64,000 nt of DNA from NCBI GenBank assembly GCA_951799425.1, contig OX637393.1, forward strand, positions 5,317,001-5,381,000, given 5' to 3'. This document shows, in pieces, positions 1 through 13,319 of the stretch. A program made the translations under genes and the position numbers. The DNA comes from Ilex aquifolium (Eukaryota > Streptophyta > Magnoliopsida > Aquifoliales > Aquifoliaceae). The first letter of the stretch is position 1, and every line of letters starts with the position of its first letter. The notes below the pieces were generated by a model. The model was not told where the DNA came from. It worked only from the letters and a program-made list of their open reading frames with translations, and did no database searches.

Positions 1-98
1 TTAGTGTTGTATTGGTAAAAAGATTAAGGGTAATGGTGTCTGAGAGGCAATCTGGAAACCTGGGTGGTTCCCCACTTCAGTCTTTGTGTTTCCCCACT

Positions 99-3000
99 AT
101 GGCCGTCACTGAGAATGGCGTAAAAAAGAAGTTGAAGATTAAATTTTGTGCCTCCAAAAAGGTTGAAGCTGAACAAGGGACAGAATCATGTAAGTTTAGC
201 AAACAGATGTTCAAAAATGATGAATGCGGACGCAACATTTCGTCGAATGGAAACAAGAAGTCTGAGATGAATAAAGCACAAAAGATTGTGATTCGTTCTT
301 CTGGAGACTTGTATTCTGCTGATAGCTTGAAGGTGAAACTACCCATTCCAGGCTCCAATAAGCGTGGACCATCAGGAATGGTAGACGGCCAAATGGAGAA
401 AAGGCAGAAAATTGATCGTAGTTTTAAGCAACAGTGTAGTAGCATTCTGAAAATGTTGATGAGTCATCGATCGGGGTGGGTTTTCAACAAACCAGTGGAT
501 CCTTTGGCATTAAATATACCAGATTATTTCTCTATAATTGCTGAACCCATGGATTTGGGAACGATTAAAACAAAATTGGAGGGTAATGTGTACTTTAGTG
601 TTGATGAATTTGAGGCTGATGTTAGACTGACCTTTTCCAATGCTATGCTGTATAATCCTCCTTCAAACAATGTTCATTACATGGCAAAGGAATTAGATAA
701 TATTTTTGGTAGAAGATGGAAATTGTTAGAGGAAAAATGGAATCGCGACAGCAAAAAGGTTGAGCAGAGCATTTCAAGTGGAAGAGCAAAGAATAACATG
801 GATACAATGCAGGCTTGCCATAAAAAGTCACCAATTCGGGCTAGTTTTCTCCTCAAGAAGTCAATGTCACCTAAGGATAAACAAACACAGAGAAAAGAGC
901 GGATGGAAGCACCGAAGGGTTCATTGGATGTCAGATCTTTGAAGGTAGGTAATTTGCATGGGACCAATGATTAAATGTGATCATGGTCACATGAGCTTGC
1001 AGTATATTGATTTGGTCCAGTTCTCTACCGTTAGCAAGCTAGTTGAGGCATTCTGTGTTTCTGATTGTCATTATGTTCCATTTTTTTTTGTTGTTTTTAA
1101 ATTGTCATTCCTCTACAACTTGTACATGTTTTCTATGCCAGGTGGAGTCTAAGAAAGCGACAAAAAATGATGGGCGTCTGTTGATTGGGAAGTTTGTCCA
1201 TAAAGGTATGAAGTGGCAGAGTATAATTTATGCTTTATGGCTCTTTAAAGGAGCTAATTGGCAATGTGTCTTATAGGCACAGATAGTGGTAGTGCAAGTG
1301 CTGGCGACTTTGCCAGTACAGAACCACCATTTAGCTCAGCCGCCTCCAAATCTGGTTCGGGTGACAGTGTGATATGCCAGTGCAGCCCTCAAAATGAGTA
1401 TTCCCATGCATCCTTCAGTGGTAAGTTGATTTTTCTTATGCTGCTTCTCTAATCGAGAGTTCCAGTAGTTAACTGACTCAATTTGCATCTTGATTTGGTT
1501 CAGATGTATCGTCAGACAGATCACTGGCTCAACATCATGGTGGTGTTTTGAAAATGGTAAAGCTCGTCATTTACTTGGAAATTTCATCAGTTTGTCTGTT
1601 AATTCATCTTATGCATGTTATGCAAACTATGGTTGACACCTTTGTAACTACATCAAGGATTCTGAGGTGAAAACCATGCCACCATCCCACACAAGCAAAT
1701 CAGATCCGGATTCTGGTGGTGAGACCATTTTCCCACATCTATTATTTCTGATATTTAGCTTATTTGAGTTTTGACATGAAGTTGGAAATGTGCGAAGGGG
1801 CTGTAAGTGCTCTGGATGAGGAAATTATTCATTCTAGTCCTCGTCCCTCAACTTCTGCCACGAGCGCCACTTCTGGAGAAGGTTAATTTTCTACTTATAT
1901 ATATATATATATCACCTGAATTATTTGTCATTGTGAACCATTATTTTTTTTTTATTTTTGGTAATTGTACATAAGCTCATTATTTTGAATCTCATATCGG
2001 TAACCTTTGATTTCGACGCTGGTTCATTGGTTTAGGTTGGGCTCCACTTATTGATGTTCAGCTGTCCCCAAAGAAGGCTCTGCGTGCTGCAATGTTAAAG
2101 AGCCGCTTTGCAGACACTATCTTGAAAGCAAAACAGAAGACATTGCTAGATCATGTAAGGCAATGTTTCCTTTACTGTAACTGTGGCATGCAAAACTAGA
2201 ATGTTCTCATCTTTTGACTTAGAAGTTGAGTCTAGGTTTAGTGTGGGATGTTGCTTATTGAGGCTGTGATCTAATCATTCAGGGTGATAAAACTGATCCT
2301 GCAACGTTGCAGCAAGAAAAAGAGAGACTGGAAAAGCAACAGCGTGAAGGTGATATAAGTAACTTTGTGCTTGTCTTCAACTAACATGTGTTCAGTGTTA
2401 TACATATGTGATTTTTTTTTATAACCTTTATGTTTGGATTCATTGCTTGAACTTGTGAATATCAAGTTTTTGAGGTCTTTTTTAGTGGAACTTTGGGATT
2501 TTAGATTTTGTGCAGTTGTTATCCGTATTCTCCAAATTTCTGCTACTTAAAATTCAAAAAAAAAAAAAATGATGAATTTTAATTGAGTAGAATCTGGGAT
2601 GGAGTGGCCAAATGAAAATTTAATTCTGATATATGTTGTGGGAAATGGAATAAGAAGTTCAAGAGTGGAAGGCAAAAAATTAATTATATTTTTATGAACT
2701 TTATGAAATATATTTTGGCAGCGGAATGGTGTTTGAAGTTCAATATGAAAGAAATCTAGGTCACCATCCTTTTCAATTAAAAGAACAAGGATTTCTTGAG
2801 TTTTTTAGGTTGCTCTTAAATTCTTTGAGTTGAGACTGCATTTTTGGGGTGCTGTTTGGTTTGTCTACTCCATATGTGGCATGGGTACTTATTGCATTTT
2901 CTGAATTCTATGCTTTATAGTACATTGTGGTTTGCAGATGCCTTACATATGATTGTCATTTTACATTTCTGGGACCATGTCTGGGCACTTTGTTGGTGCA

Positions 3001-4421
3001 CTCATAATATTTATCTTCATAACCACTTCATGCCTGCATTGAAGTATTTTACTATTTTTCATATTGGGCCATCTGTTTTCAAAAGAGTTGTATTATATCC
3101 ACTGTTAACAAGTGCTTTTCTTTGCATATGTGCTATTTTGTTTCCATATGTTTCTCAAAATTCCCCATTTTTGTGTACTTTGCCTATAAATGTTACATCT
3201 GAACTATGCCTGCTTGTTAAGATTGAAATTATAATGATAACGGCAACAACTAAAAGAAAGTTTTATTATCCAGAAATAATTATAGTATAGAACCCTAGGC
3301 ATTGAATGCAGGCACTCTATATCTCTACCTTTCTGTAGAGCTGCTGCTTGGTGGAGTTGGACCCGTACTGCAATTTTTTTTAAGTTTCTGATCTTGTATT
3401 TGAAAAGCCTTTGACTATTTGAGGGCTATACTGATCACATGTGATTATGCTGCCTTACCACAATTATTTGGCCAAGATTGATGAGAATCTTTTTTTGACA
3501 TTTGGCTAATCTGCTTTTAAGGAACTGAAGTTGACCATTCGCATTCATATCATTAATTTTTTGACTGATGCACTTCTCGGATCCTCCATTTTTCTGTTCT
3601 CCTCAAGCTGTTTGGGATCTTACCGCTGGTCATGGGAAATACCATGACCATGGTAGTCGATTCTTGACGTGTCTCCACGCTCAAAACCTCTTTCTCACAT
3701 GGACATCATGGAAATGTTTTACCGTTGATATTCATTTTTTTTCCCCTGTTTTCTTGGGTTTTATTGCTTTCAGTCTATGTGATGCTATGTGAAACATGCT
3801 ATCATTATAAATCACACTGGCTCCTGTTTCTTCATTTCTTTTTTTCTGGTTCCAATGTTTTCAGTTCACTTGATGCCACATCCTGTCATAATATTACAAT
3901 ATTACTTAATTCTGCTGCTTCTATTCTTGTTGTTTACAGAGAAGGCCATGATTGAAGCCCAAATTAAAGCTGCTGAAGCTGCCTCACGATTGAAGGCAGA
4001 GGCAGAATTGAAAATGCAGCGGGAGAGAGAAAGAGAAGCTGCCCGAATTGCCTTGCAGAAAGTTTGTTTTGTCTCATATCTTCCAAGTTTATTTGTGTGT
4101 GAAGATTTTGATATCTTTGGATGCCTATTGAAAAATGGATTGTTTTTTGTTGTTTCTTTTGGTCAGATGGAAAAAACTGTTGAAATCGATGAGAACTTAC
4201 AGATATTAAAAGATCTCGAGCTGTTAAGGCAGTGCTCGCTGTCTGATCATTCCCTTAATGGTGAAGACGGGTCTGGGGTGGTATTGGAAGCAGTTGAGTG
4301 GGGTCACTCTGGGAATCCTTTGGAACAGCTCGGTTTGTATATAAAGGAAGAATATATGGTAGATGACGATGAGGAGGCAATTTTGAATGGAGATGGGGAA
4401 GAGGGGGAGATTTTCTCATAG
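99..4421 (+). CDS. GTE12-like bromodomain transcription regulator, 10 exons
   Basis: Predicted nuclear acetyl-lysine reader of the plant GTE/BET group. Exons inferred from GT..AG borders and reading phase: 99-944, 1142-1205, 1277-1420, 1504-1556, 1658-1718, 1759-1881, 2036-2154, 2283-2349, 3940-4061, 4167-4421, about 617 aa. The ATG at 99 is chosen because a basic KKKLKIKF stretch typical of GTE12-like N-termini follows it; the frame is open upstream to the window edge. The bromodomain spans about residues 109-213, with a WVF shelf, PVDP in the ZA loop, EPMDLGTIK, and YNPP supplying the acetyl-lysine-contacting Asn. The C-terminal half has the conserved LSPKKALRAAMLKSRFADTI block, a charged Glu/Lys/Arg helix likely to form a coiled coil, and an acidic tail ending GEEGEIFS. 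I see no NET domain, as in GTE12-type members. The intron between exons 5 and 6 would be only 40 nt, so that junction is doubtful. Intron 8 (2350-3939) holds nothing recognisable. The gene converges on eIF4E. Confidence 0.88.
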
Positions 4422-5381
4422 CACCGAAATCCTGTATCATATTCTAATTTCTTCCTTTCTTTGTTACCGATGATCGTTTTACTTGTGAAATAGTGTGTGG
4501 GAAGAGGGATTTGGGTTGTAAATTGATTATTATTTCTGGGAGAGAGGTGGTTGGATTTGTGGTGGGAATTTTGAATCTATATCTTTGTTAACTGTAATAT
4601 AAGTTTGAGACAGCCAGATTAGATTTGCATCTCCCTCCCTTCCTACACCTTCCCCTTCCCCTTCCCCTCCCCATATATTTCGCTAACATTTTTTCTTAAT
4701 TTTATTCAGTAGTAAATCATTCATCATCCACCGTGTACAGGTAAGGGATTCACTAATAAATGGTGAATCCCATGTTTGTCTTTGCCGAGGCGTTTTTGTA
4801 CTTGTAAGGATATGGTATCATAATGTCTCTGTTTTTTAAGGTTGAAGTATATAGAATATGAAAGAACTTATGAATATTTGCAAACCGATGTTAGTTTGTT
4901 CTTGTGATTTGTTAACACAGGAGTTACACTGATTTTCCAAGGATAATTACAGATTATTTTCTTGTGGATAGAGTTAATAACAGATTGCTTCTTTATACTT
5001 CGGAAATCTATCTACAACCCCTTCACAATTTTGGCCGAAGCAAAGCTATCATGAATTTCATCCCAAAAGTGAAACCCTAACGCCTGAAAAGTGATTTTTG
5101 AGGTGGGATGGAATTGACATGTTCAAATTTTTAGGAAGACGACCTCAAAATGGAACTAATACCACACGCCGTGACTCACCATATTGTAAAATGAGAAATA
5201 TTATCAAGTTTTCAAGAAAAGTCGATGATCCATGACAAATCCTACTTTGGCGATCCAAAACGTTACAAAAAAGGCAGTAACTATGTCATTCTAGAATTCC
5301 ATGATGGATGGTATGTAGCCTTCTACTACTGCACCACAAGAGCAGCATCTTGATTCCTTTAGTCCTTAAACAATGCAAAAC
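4422..5381. other. Convergent intergenic region, 3' UTRs
   Basis: This 960-base spacer separates the stop codons of the convergent GTE12-like and eIF4E genes and must contain both 3' ends. It is AT-rich, with a CT-rich patch near 4630-4675. No ORF with family resemblance, RNA gene or transposon end was recognised. Confidence 0.6.
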
Positions 5382-8300
5382 TCATACGTTGTACCGACTC
5401 TTGGCACCTCTGTCAAGCTTCTTTGCATCATCCTGAAATAGAAGAGCTGAACATTAGATATATCCTCCTATACCTTTGGAAACTACCAAGGAAAATTGAC
5501 GCAAATACAAAATATGACGTGTCAAAAAAAATGAAACAAGATCCTTACGTGAACAATGAACCCAATAGTTTCATTGTAATCGAGAAACTCCTTCCATTGC
5601 CTCCCAATGCTGACCTGAAAACAAAAAAACCCAGTTAAGAAGTGATACACGTTTTGGTATCAGTAAGCAGTAAGCAATACTTCAAAAAGAAAGTCATGGA
5701 AAAGGCATAACTACCAATAAATGTAGCATGCATGGCATTTAATCTATCATAACTGTTAAATCACGATATTCACTACTTTTCTAACTCTGCTACATTATGT
5801 ACATCCAATGAACACCCACTTTTCCCTTTTTTTTTTTTAAAGTCTAAACCTATTGGGACCTTATCAAAACGTAGGCAACGATCCCTATAAGTAGAATGGG
5901 GTCTATTTTCATCTCATCGTACTACAAGTGCTAATCTGACTAAGATAAATTGCGAATAATTTGTCCCATGAGGCAGCATTAGATCTGTAAATTCAACTAC
6001 TTCGATGCTGAGTAATGAATATGACTAGGCTAACTAAGTACAAAGTATGTGCAGCCATCCAACTCTCTGTTTACAAGAAAAATCCAAATGATATTCCCCT
6101 GTAACATGCACATGTGCACAGAAAATAGAACTCTACAAGGCAGTGATGATGCAGCATATATGTTACTTATTAAATCACACCACATACCCATCAGACTGTC
6201 CAATCAGAGCAATTTAGTAAACTACACCATGTACCTAATAATAGTTCCAACTAAAGCAATTTAACAAGCCAGTTTTTTGATTCCTGTGCCTTTAGCAATC
6301 CATCTAGAGCATTCAAAGAATAGGATGATATACCACAAAACAGGTGATGTATATAATCCAAATTTCATGATTAAACAAAAAATCATACAAATCTTATGAA
6401 GTTGCTCACATGAAACCATGACGTTCGGGCCTCATGTAGCATTTGAAATAAGATGAGTGCAAATTAATGTACTTACAACTGACAGGGCAATCTGATAAAT
6501 ATGGGTTTGCTCCTTTATTTAAGGAAATTACCTGAGCTGTTTCATTTGCAGCATTCTTGGTCCAAATAGCCACTTTGTCCTGCTTACCTCTGACATTGAC
6601 AACCGCTCCACAGATTTCATCTCCATGATCAAATTGTTCTCCAATCATTGCCAGCAACTAGCAGAAATTCATACAAAAATTAGTGTGCATATCATTAGAT
6701 TTTGTAATTCAATCTTAAATCGTATCACTCCAAGCATACCGTATAGAGCCAACAGGTGTCAGCTTTCCCCCTAGTAAAGGTCACAGTCCACTTTCCTCCA
6801 TTAGCACAAATAGGGTCCTCCCACTTGGGTTCTATTTTATTCTTGAAACAATGGAAATCTGCTCCAACAGCCAACTTGCTTGGACGGTGTATATTATTGT
6901 AAAGGCTGCATGTAAAGTAAATATAGCGGCCAAATAATGAGAATTAAAAAAATTGCAACATCAAACCAACAATTTAGGGCTACAGTATAAAGAAAGACTT
7001 GCCAAATATGTAAGCATACTGAAAAACTCAAGAGATTGTCCTGACCTACAGTCATTCGAATCCACCCCAAATATTTAGGAAATAATAGGGGTACAGCTTA
7101 TAGCAACAAAACAGTGTTCCCATCATTACACCAAATTATTTTCATTGTACAGGTGACATAAAAAACTTCCCAGACTAGTCAAAACCCAGAATCAAAGGGA
7201 GTAATACAGACTAGCCAACCAATATTCAGAAAACAGAACCGACAAAAGAAAGCAATTCATTCTATTTGACTTGTTTAAATTGTGATGAAGAAGACTTCAA
7301 ATGTTCTCTTCTCCCATTTGCTTTGCAAATGTTATTTCAAGTGAAAGAAAGACTACAGCAGACATGAAATTCATTATGTTTAATACATATAACATGCCTC
7401 AAACTCTATTGAATACAGATAGCATGCATCTTAAATGGAACAGCTTGCAGTCCACAAGGCCGTAAATCATAGGCATGACTGGTATGTTATAAATAATACA
7501 AAACTTAGAGGTCTAACCATTATTTCACGAGTCCATTCCCATGCTTCAAAAACTACATAGCCTCTTTTTTGGCTTCTTTTTGTGAAAAAAAACAAAAAAC
7601 CATTACACCCTGATATTTCTAGAAAAAACATTAGTTGCATTTGGCGTACCTTCTTATAATAAGGGTCCATCTTAGAGATGAACTTTTTGTCAAATGAACT
7701 TCTTAAGATGGACTTCTAAGAAACACCTCATGTTTGGTGAATGTTCATTTCAAAAGTAGTTCTAATCAAAAAGTGTATCTATTTATATGGGAGTATGTTT
7801 GGTGGCAATATTTTATAAATGTAAAATTTCACATGGTTACCCATGAGGCCGTGCCTGTATCATACTCCTATTTGTTTATTTATTTTTAAATTAAATTTAT
7901 TTAAACAGCCAATATAAGTAGAACAACAAATCTTAAACAGCAACAAATTGAAGTAATTAACAAGAAGTCATTCATCTCTATTATATCTACTTGAAATACA
8001 AATTCAGAAATGTTTGTGTCCATCGTTGTATCCCAAATAATATGACACATTAATAATTATTGGATAGTTGGTGAATATTTGTGGACCTATTAATCTTATA
8101 ATCTGTATTGATTTGAGGTTTAAAATTTAATTAAAGTTTTCATAGATGTTGCATTGAAATTACATGATAAAATTAAAAATAAAAAGCTTTGCAAAAAATA
8201 GACTGACTATGCCATATCTAATCAAATGAACATGGCTCAGTCACCCTACTCTACCATAAAAGATTGTTACTTATCATATCGTTCATGGAGTTGCCCAACA

Positions 8301-10225
8301 TTGGACGGAAATACGGTGGGGGTACTGACATACTATATTATACATCATTAATCGGCCCATCTCTCTCTTTCTCTAATTTGCAAGACTTCTTCGGTAGTTT
8401 CTACCTTGAAAGCCTGTTTCTCCTATCTCTTTCCAAATGAATCGATATGTGAAAATGAACAGGGAGGAATTGGATCTCATCTCTTTTTTCTCTTTTCTTC
8501 ATCTCTGTCCAGATGAATAGCGTGGTCTCACTTCTTCTTTTTTTTATCTATTTCTCACTCTTATTAGATCTAGGTGAAGAGGTGATGATTGCGTCAATCT
8601 CTCTCTCTCTCTTGATTCATATCTAGCTTCACCTCGTCCATAGATTTGTGCGTGTCCGATTATTTTGGGTGGATCATGGCAGTTGGGATGGTGGCGGTGC
8701 GTTGTTGAATCATTGCTTGTTTTCCTGATTCACAATGCAGTTACCTACACTATCACGTTTGAAGGAAGACTGATTGCCACGGATGTGGTACTTCAAAGTG
8801 GTAGGGGAATGATTGTCTGGAATTTGGATCTTCTTTTAGTGGGATTGATGGGCAATCTTGCTGCTATGTTCATATTTCTCTGTTTCTCTCTTATATGTTT
8901 TCATCAACTTGATTCTGAAACTTGTATATATATGCAGTCCGTGTATACATAATATAGGGTGGGCAGGTATTCTAGATATCTTATAGGGTGTTGTAAAAGA
9001 TTTAAGGATAAAAATGGAACCAACCAACTTCACGAGAAGTTGAAAAGCACAGTTTGTAGAAGCTAACTTGGCCAGCTTTTCTAAATGGGCATTCTGAGAA
9101 TGCGCTTCTTCCGTGGAAATTAAAATGCCAGTATCACCAAACAGGTCAAAATTGTCCAAAAGGACTTATGGGGTTGAGAAGTCTATCTGGGAGACGCCCC
9201 ATTATAAGCACTCATAAACCAGACTAATTGGACAACATAAATACAGATGTCTAGTAGGAAAAAATCTGAATTCAGCTTATTTTGTCAATTAGTCCCATTA
9301 GGCTGTGATGATTAAATTTTTAAGGAAACTATATCTGTGCTAAGCATAGGGCATCTTGATATAAGAAAATATTTCTCCCAAAAGGTAATTTAGAATCTCA
9401 GAGTGCCACTCAAAATTTGTAACATAAGTTGCGAACAAAAGTGATTTAACCTAATTCCAGGATTAGCATTAATGAATCCAAGACCAACCATCTTGAATAG
9501 AAATTTAACTCAAGATCCACATAACATCACCAAAAATCAGCCATATAGCCCTAGAACAGTCAACAAAAACCCTAACCCTCACCCAAGTATTTCTCTCCAA
9601 ATATCCACAATATCCCATCTTAGCTTTCTAAAAAACCTGAATCATAGATATAATACACACAGATTAATAGATAGATTAAAAAAATAAATATGCAAAGCGT
9701 AAACCAAGAAGTATGACTTCCAATCCAAATCAAGAAAATTTCATACTAATCTCGCGAATTCTTTCGAAATCAAACCAAGAAGTAGGGCTTACAATCCAAT
9801 TCAAGAAAATTTAATATCAATCTATTGAACTCTCACCAATCACTACCCATTTTCTTATTTTTTTATTTATTTTTTTATTTGCGACCAAACAAATTAACAA
9901 AAAGTCCCAAAACATTTGGATCTAAGAATTCTTGTGAATATAATCAAAACTGTGTATATATATACCTCCAGAAGTCTTCGACGGTGGAGAAGGTGTAGAT
10001 TGGCCTGAGGGAGTTTCCCCAAGAGGACTGCTTCGATTTTGCCGAAGGGCTATCGAACCAGAAAGTCCACGAGTGTTCGAGTGGGTGTATTAAGGTCTTT
10101 GTGGCTAGCTTCGTAGACGACTCAGCCTCGTCTTCGCCATCGATGATCTCTCCTTCCTCTAACTCTCCTTCTTCGATTTGATCTTCTGGTGTAGCAGTTG
10201 TCAATTTCTCTACCTCTTCCACCAT
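5382..10225 (-). CDS. eIF4E: Eukaryotic translation initiation factor 4E, 5 exons, intact
   Basis: Cap-binding subunit of cytoplasmic eIF4F; it binds the mRNA m7G cap and eIF4G. In plants eIF4E is also a classical recessive resistance/susceptibility locus for potyviruses (family knowledge). Five exons join in frame: 10225-9966, 6905-6740, 6657-6532, 5614-5549, 5432-5382, giving 222 aa, normal for the family. The N-terminus is acidic with a tandem [10 protein letters not shown]. Landmarks: HSWTFWFD (residues 52-59), cap-stacking Trp69 (SSWG) and Trp115 with Glu116 (EPKWEDP), dorsal Trp86 in EDFW for eIF4G/4E-BP contact, and Trp165-equivalent in VAIWTKN. It ends KSRYNV. All five exons are open and all splice sites canonical. 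Intron 1 is 3.06 kb and the others 82-917 nt. [20 protein letters not shown] favours eIF4E over eIF(iso)4E. Confidence 0.96.
6906..9965. other. Large first intron of eIF4E, possible MITE inside
   Basis: This 3.06-kb intron has no credible exon. Near 7670-7745 and 9080-9185 there are weakly inverted stretches sharing motifs such as GACTTCT and TGTTTGGTGA, reminiscent of terminal regions of plant hAT-type MITEs. The similarity is diffuse and I could not fix ends or a target duplication. The segment 8640-8950 is less AT-rich but encodes nothing I recognise. Confidence 0.35.
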
Positions 10226-10330
10226 TCTGTCTCTCTCTCTCTCTCTCGGTCCTGTGTTGGGTTATTGGATAGAAATGGGGGAGAGAAGTAGTGGAAATGT
10301 ATGTAGTTATGTAATGGATACTGTTTGGTT
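10226..10330 (-). promoter_or_regulatory. eIF4E 5' leader and proximal promoter
   Basis: Immediately upstream of the eIF4E ATG the minus strand carries a (GA)n run (about 10229-10246), typical of plant 5' leaders. An ATCCAATAAC CCAAT-type motif lies about 40 nt upstream of the ATG. No clear TATA box was placed, so the transcription start is not assigned. Confidence 0.35.
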
Positions 10331-11151
10331 CTGGGTTTTGTGGTGTTTTTTAACTTTTGGGTGAACCATATTTTGTACCTTAAATTTTTTTTAAAAAATT
10401 TAATTTATATAATAAAAAGATTAAAATTCCCATATTATACCCTTAATTAGATGAAAATGTATCAATGTAGTATAAAAGTAAATGTTTATTGCCTTTTTTG
10501 ACAATTTTTTTTTATTTGTCATATTATCTTACTAGCAATAACTATGTGTCTGAACATACTATACATTGTATATAATATTAAAAATTGAACTAATGTTATA
10601 ATATTTGTATTTTAAATAATAATTTATTTATTTTTAATTATACAATTTAAAATTAAATGAAAAGAGAGGTAAGTATGAATTGATGAGATTGTTTGACATT
10701 GAGGAGTATGTTGATTGTGTTGTCTGGCATTGGAGAGCGTGTAGAGAAGTTGATATTTTTGGGCGAAATTTTTTTTGGGGATGTTTGTACCATTGGATTA
10801 AATTAGATGAAAATTAGATTAATCTTGATAGCTGTTGTATTTTTATAAATTTAGAATTTAACTTTTTAGCTGTAATATTAGATAGATTTTTGTACACAAT
10901 TGCTTAAATAATACTCAATTTAAACTATTTTCAATAGAATTTTGGTACTCATTTTTTAAAAATAGAGCACATACATTTTTTGTTTGATTAAAGATAATAT
11001 GAAAATTTCAATCTTTTAAGCCATAAATTAAAAATGCAATAATTTTTTGGGGTATAAAATGCCATTTAGCCTTGACTTTTTGAGGGCGTGTTTGGTCCAT
11101 GGAAAATGGGAATGGAAAATAGTTTCTAGTCACATCTTTGTTTCCTTGTTT
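10331..11151. other. AT-rich intergenic, no gene seen
   Basis: AT-rich spacer upstream of eIF4E. The motif GCGTGTTTGGT near 11085 resembles the ends of many plant DNA-transposon relics, but no matching partner end was established. Confidence 0.4.
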
Positions 11152-12453
11152 GGGAGAATTACAATAAGACTCGTTGAGATTTGTCACTTAATCACTCAGA
11201 TTACATACAAACCCTATAAAGTTTGTACTTGCAAAACACTTGGATCTCTGTCGTCAATGTCCAGTAATATATTCGTTAGTAAATTATACTCACACCCCTT
11301 AAAATTTATAAGTGTATAATATTTAGACCCCTCAAGTTTAAAATGTTATACTTAGACCAAAAATATTCCAATCAAATATAGAATATCAAATATTTTTAAA
11401 TTTTACAACCAAAATTCATGTTCTATTGTATCATTTATTGAAATAAAATCAAAAATAAAATTATAATTTTTTCTTAAAAAATCATAATTAATATACAATT
11501 ATACTATATAGTAGAATCATAATAGAGTTTAAATCATTCATAATAGAACATGAATTTAAACTTCATGTTCTAATATGTTATTTATTGAAATAAAATCATA
11601 ATTAGTAATAATTATACTATCTATTAGAATAAAACAAAAAAAATTAAACAAGGGGTCTAAGTCATTCATAATAGAATACGAATTTTACAATCAAAATTCA
11701 TGTTCTATTATGTCATATATTGAAACAAAATCCATAATAAAAATCTAATTTTTTCTTAAAAAATCATAATTATTATACAATTATACTAGTTATTTAAATA
11801 AAACTAAAAAATCAAACAAGGGGTCTAAGTCATTTATAATATAACATAAAATTTACAACGAAAATTCATATTCTATTATGACAGTCATTGAAATAAATAA
11901 AAAATAAAAATCTAATTTTTTCTCAAAAAATATAATTAGTAGACAATTATACTATCTATTATAATAAAACTAAAAAATCAAACAAGGGGTCAAACTGTAA
12001 TGAACACAATATCTTCTGGCTTTAATTAGGGTAATTTGGTAATTTAATTTTGTCGTTTAAATGACCAAATTAAATTCCAGTAGATAATATAATTGTATAC
12101 TAATTATGATTTTTTAAGAAAACTTAGATTTTTATTTTTGATTTTATTTCAATAAATATCATAACAGAACATGAATTTTGGTAATAAAATTTAAAATATT
12201 TGATATTCTATTTTTGATTGAAGTATTTTTTGTCTAAATATAATATTTTAAACTTGAGGGGTCTAACTATTATACGCTTACAAACTTTCACACGGTCTAA
12301 GTGTAATTTACTTACGGATATACTAACAAACATTAATTACAGATGTCTAATTGTTACACATATACAAATCTCAGGAGTCTGTGTGTAATATTTCAAATGT
12401 CAGGGAGTCTAAGTAATTAAAGGACAATCCTGAAGTCTGTGTATAATTCTCCC
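11152..12453. mobile_element. Foldback element with long inverted repeats
   Basis: The left end reads GGGAGAATTAC and the right end TATAATTCTCCC. The two arms are imperfect inverted copies over several hundred bases: shared blocks in order include 'cacttaatcactcaga'/'tttaattacttagact', 'agacccctcaagttta', 'atagaatatcaaatattt', 'attcatgttct' and 'cttaaaaaatcataatta'. The middle contains further direct repeats of the same blocks. No ORF is present, so it is a non-autonomous inverted-repeat transposon. No clean target duplication was seen. One arm recurs at 40917-41272. Confidence 0.75.
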
Positions 12454-13029
12454 ATAATTTTATTATGGAATCCGACTAATATTTCATCTCTAAAATATAA
12501 CCAATTTATTGTTTTGTTTCCTTTACTTGTTTTACTATAAAAACAAGACAATTTACACAAGGGAATTGTCTTGTGTAATAGTTTTAAATTATTTCATTTC
12601 TATTTGCTCGATTTTTACAAATGATTTATTCAATTTCTATTTAGTCCCTTCAAGTATGAAAAATAATGCATCCACCCTTAGCTATATACTTAATACGCAT
12701 ATAACCCATAAGCACCCTATCATTTGTTACTGTTAAAAAACCAGTCAAAATCGTATAACATCTAACATAATAAAACAGAGACTCCTGCTTGAGCTGTTTA
12801 AGCTCCTCAGTTAGAAAAACACAATAACTCATTTAAATTTTAATTTTTAACCTTTTAACAACGATAACTCATTTAAATTTAAATTTTTAATCACAATAAC
12901 TTATTTAAATTTTAATTTTTTTAACTACAATAATTCAATCTATACATTAAAAAAAAACGTATTTTACACGGAACACGACTAGTGTTTAATAAAGTGTTGA
13001 GACTTTCACCTTTGCATTTTAATTTGGGA
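12454..13029. other. AT-rich intergenic, no gene seen
   Basis: AT-rich sequence with three near-repeats of 'aactcatttaaattt' around 12827-12925. No coding or RNA feature recognised. Confidence 0.4.
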
Positions 13030-13319
13030 AATTTGGAGGCCGGTACCCCTATATGGACTTGTTTGGACTTAAGTCCGTCAAGGAAACTTATTTGTTATGA
13101 AGTCCGTTTTTTGTCAATTTTACCATACTATCCCTTCCCTTTAAAAGTGAAATAAAACTAAAAATTAAAAACTCCTAAATCTTAGGAGTTTGACTAACAT
13201 TAAAATTTTTTCTCTCTCATATCTATCTATATCCATATATAGGTTAAGAGTTTGACTAACATTAAAATTTTGCCTCTCTCTTATCTATCTATATCCATAT
13301 ATAGGTTATGTATATATAT

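Noticed and set aside
2844..3290. 148-codon open frame in the GTE gene intron 8
   Set aside because: Low-complexity hydrophobic translation in a long intron, flanked by well-supported exons; no family resemblance.
8665..8952. Open frame in eIF4E intron 1
   Set aside because: No recognisable domain; not joined to any other exon; lies opposite to eIF4E.
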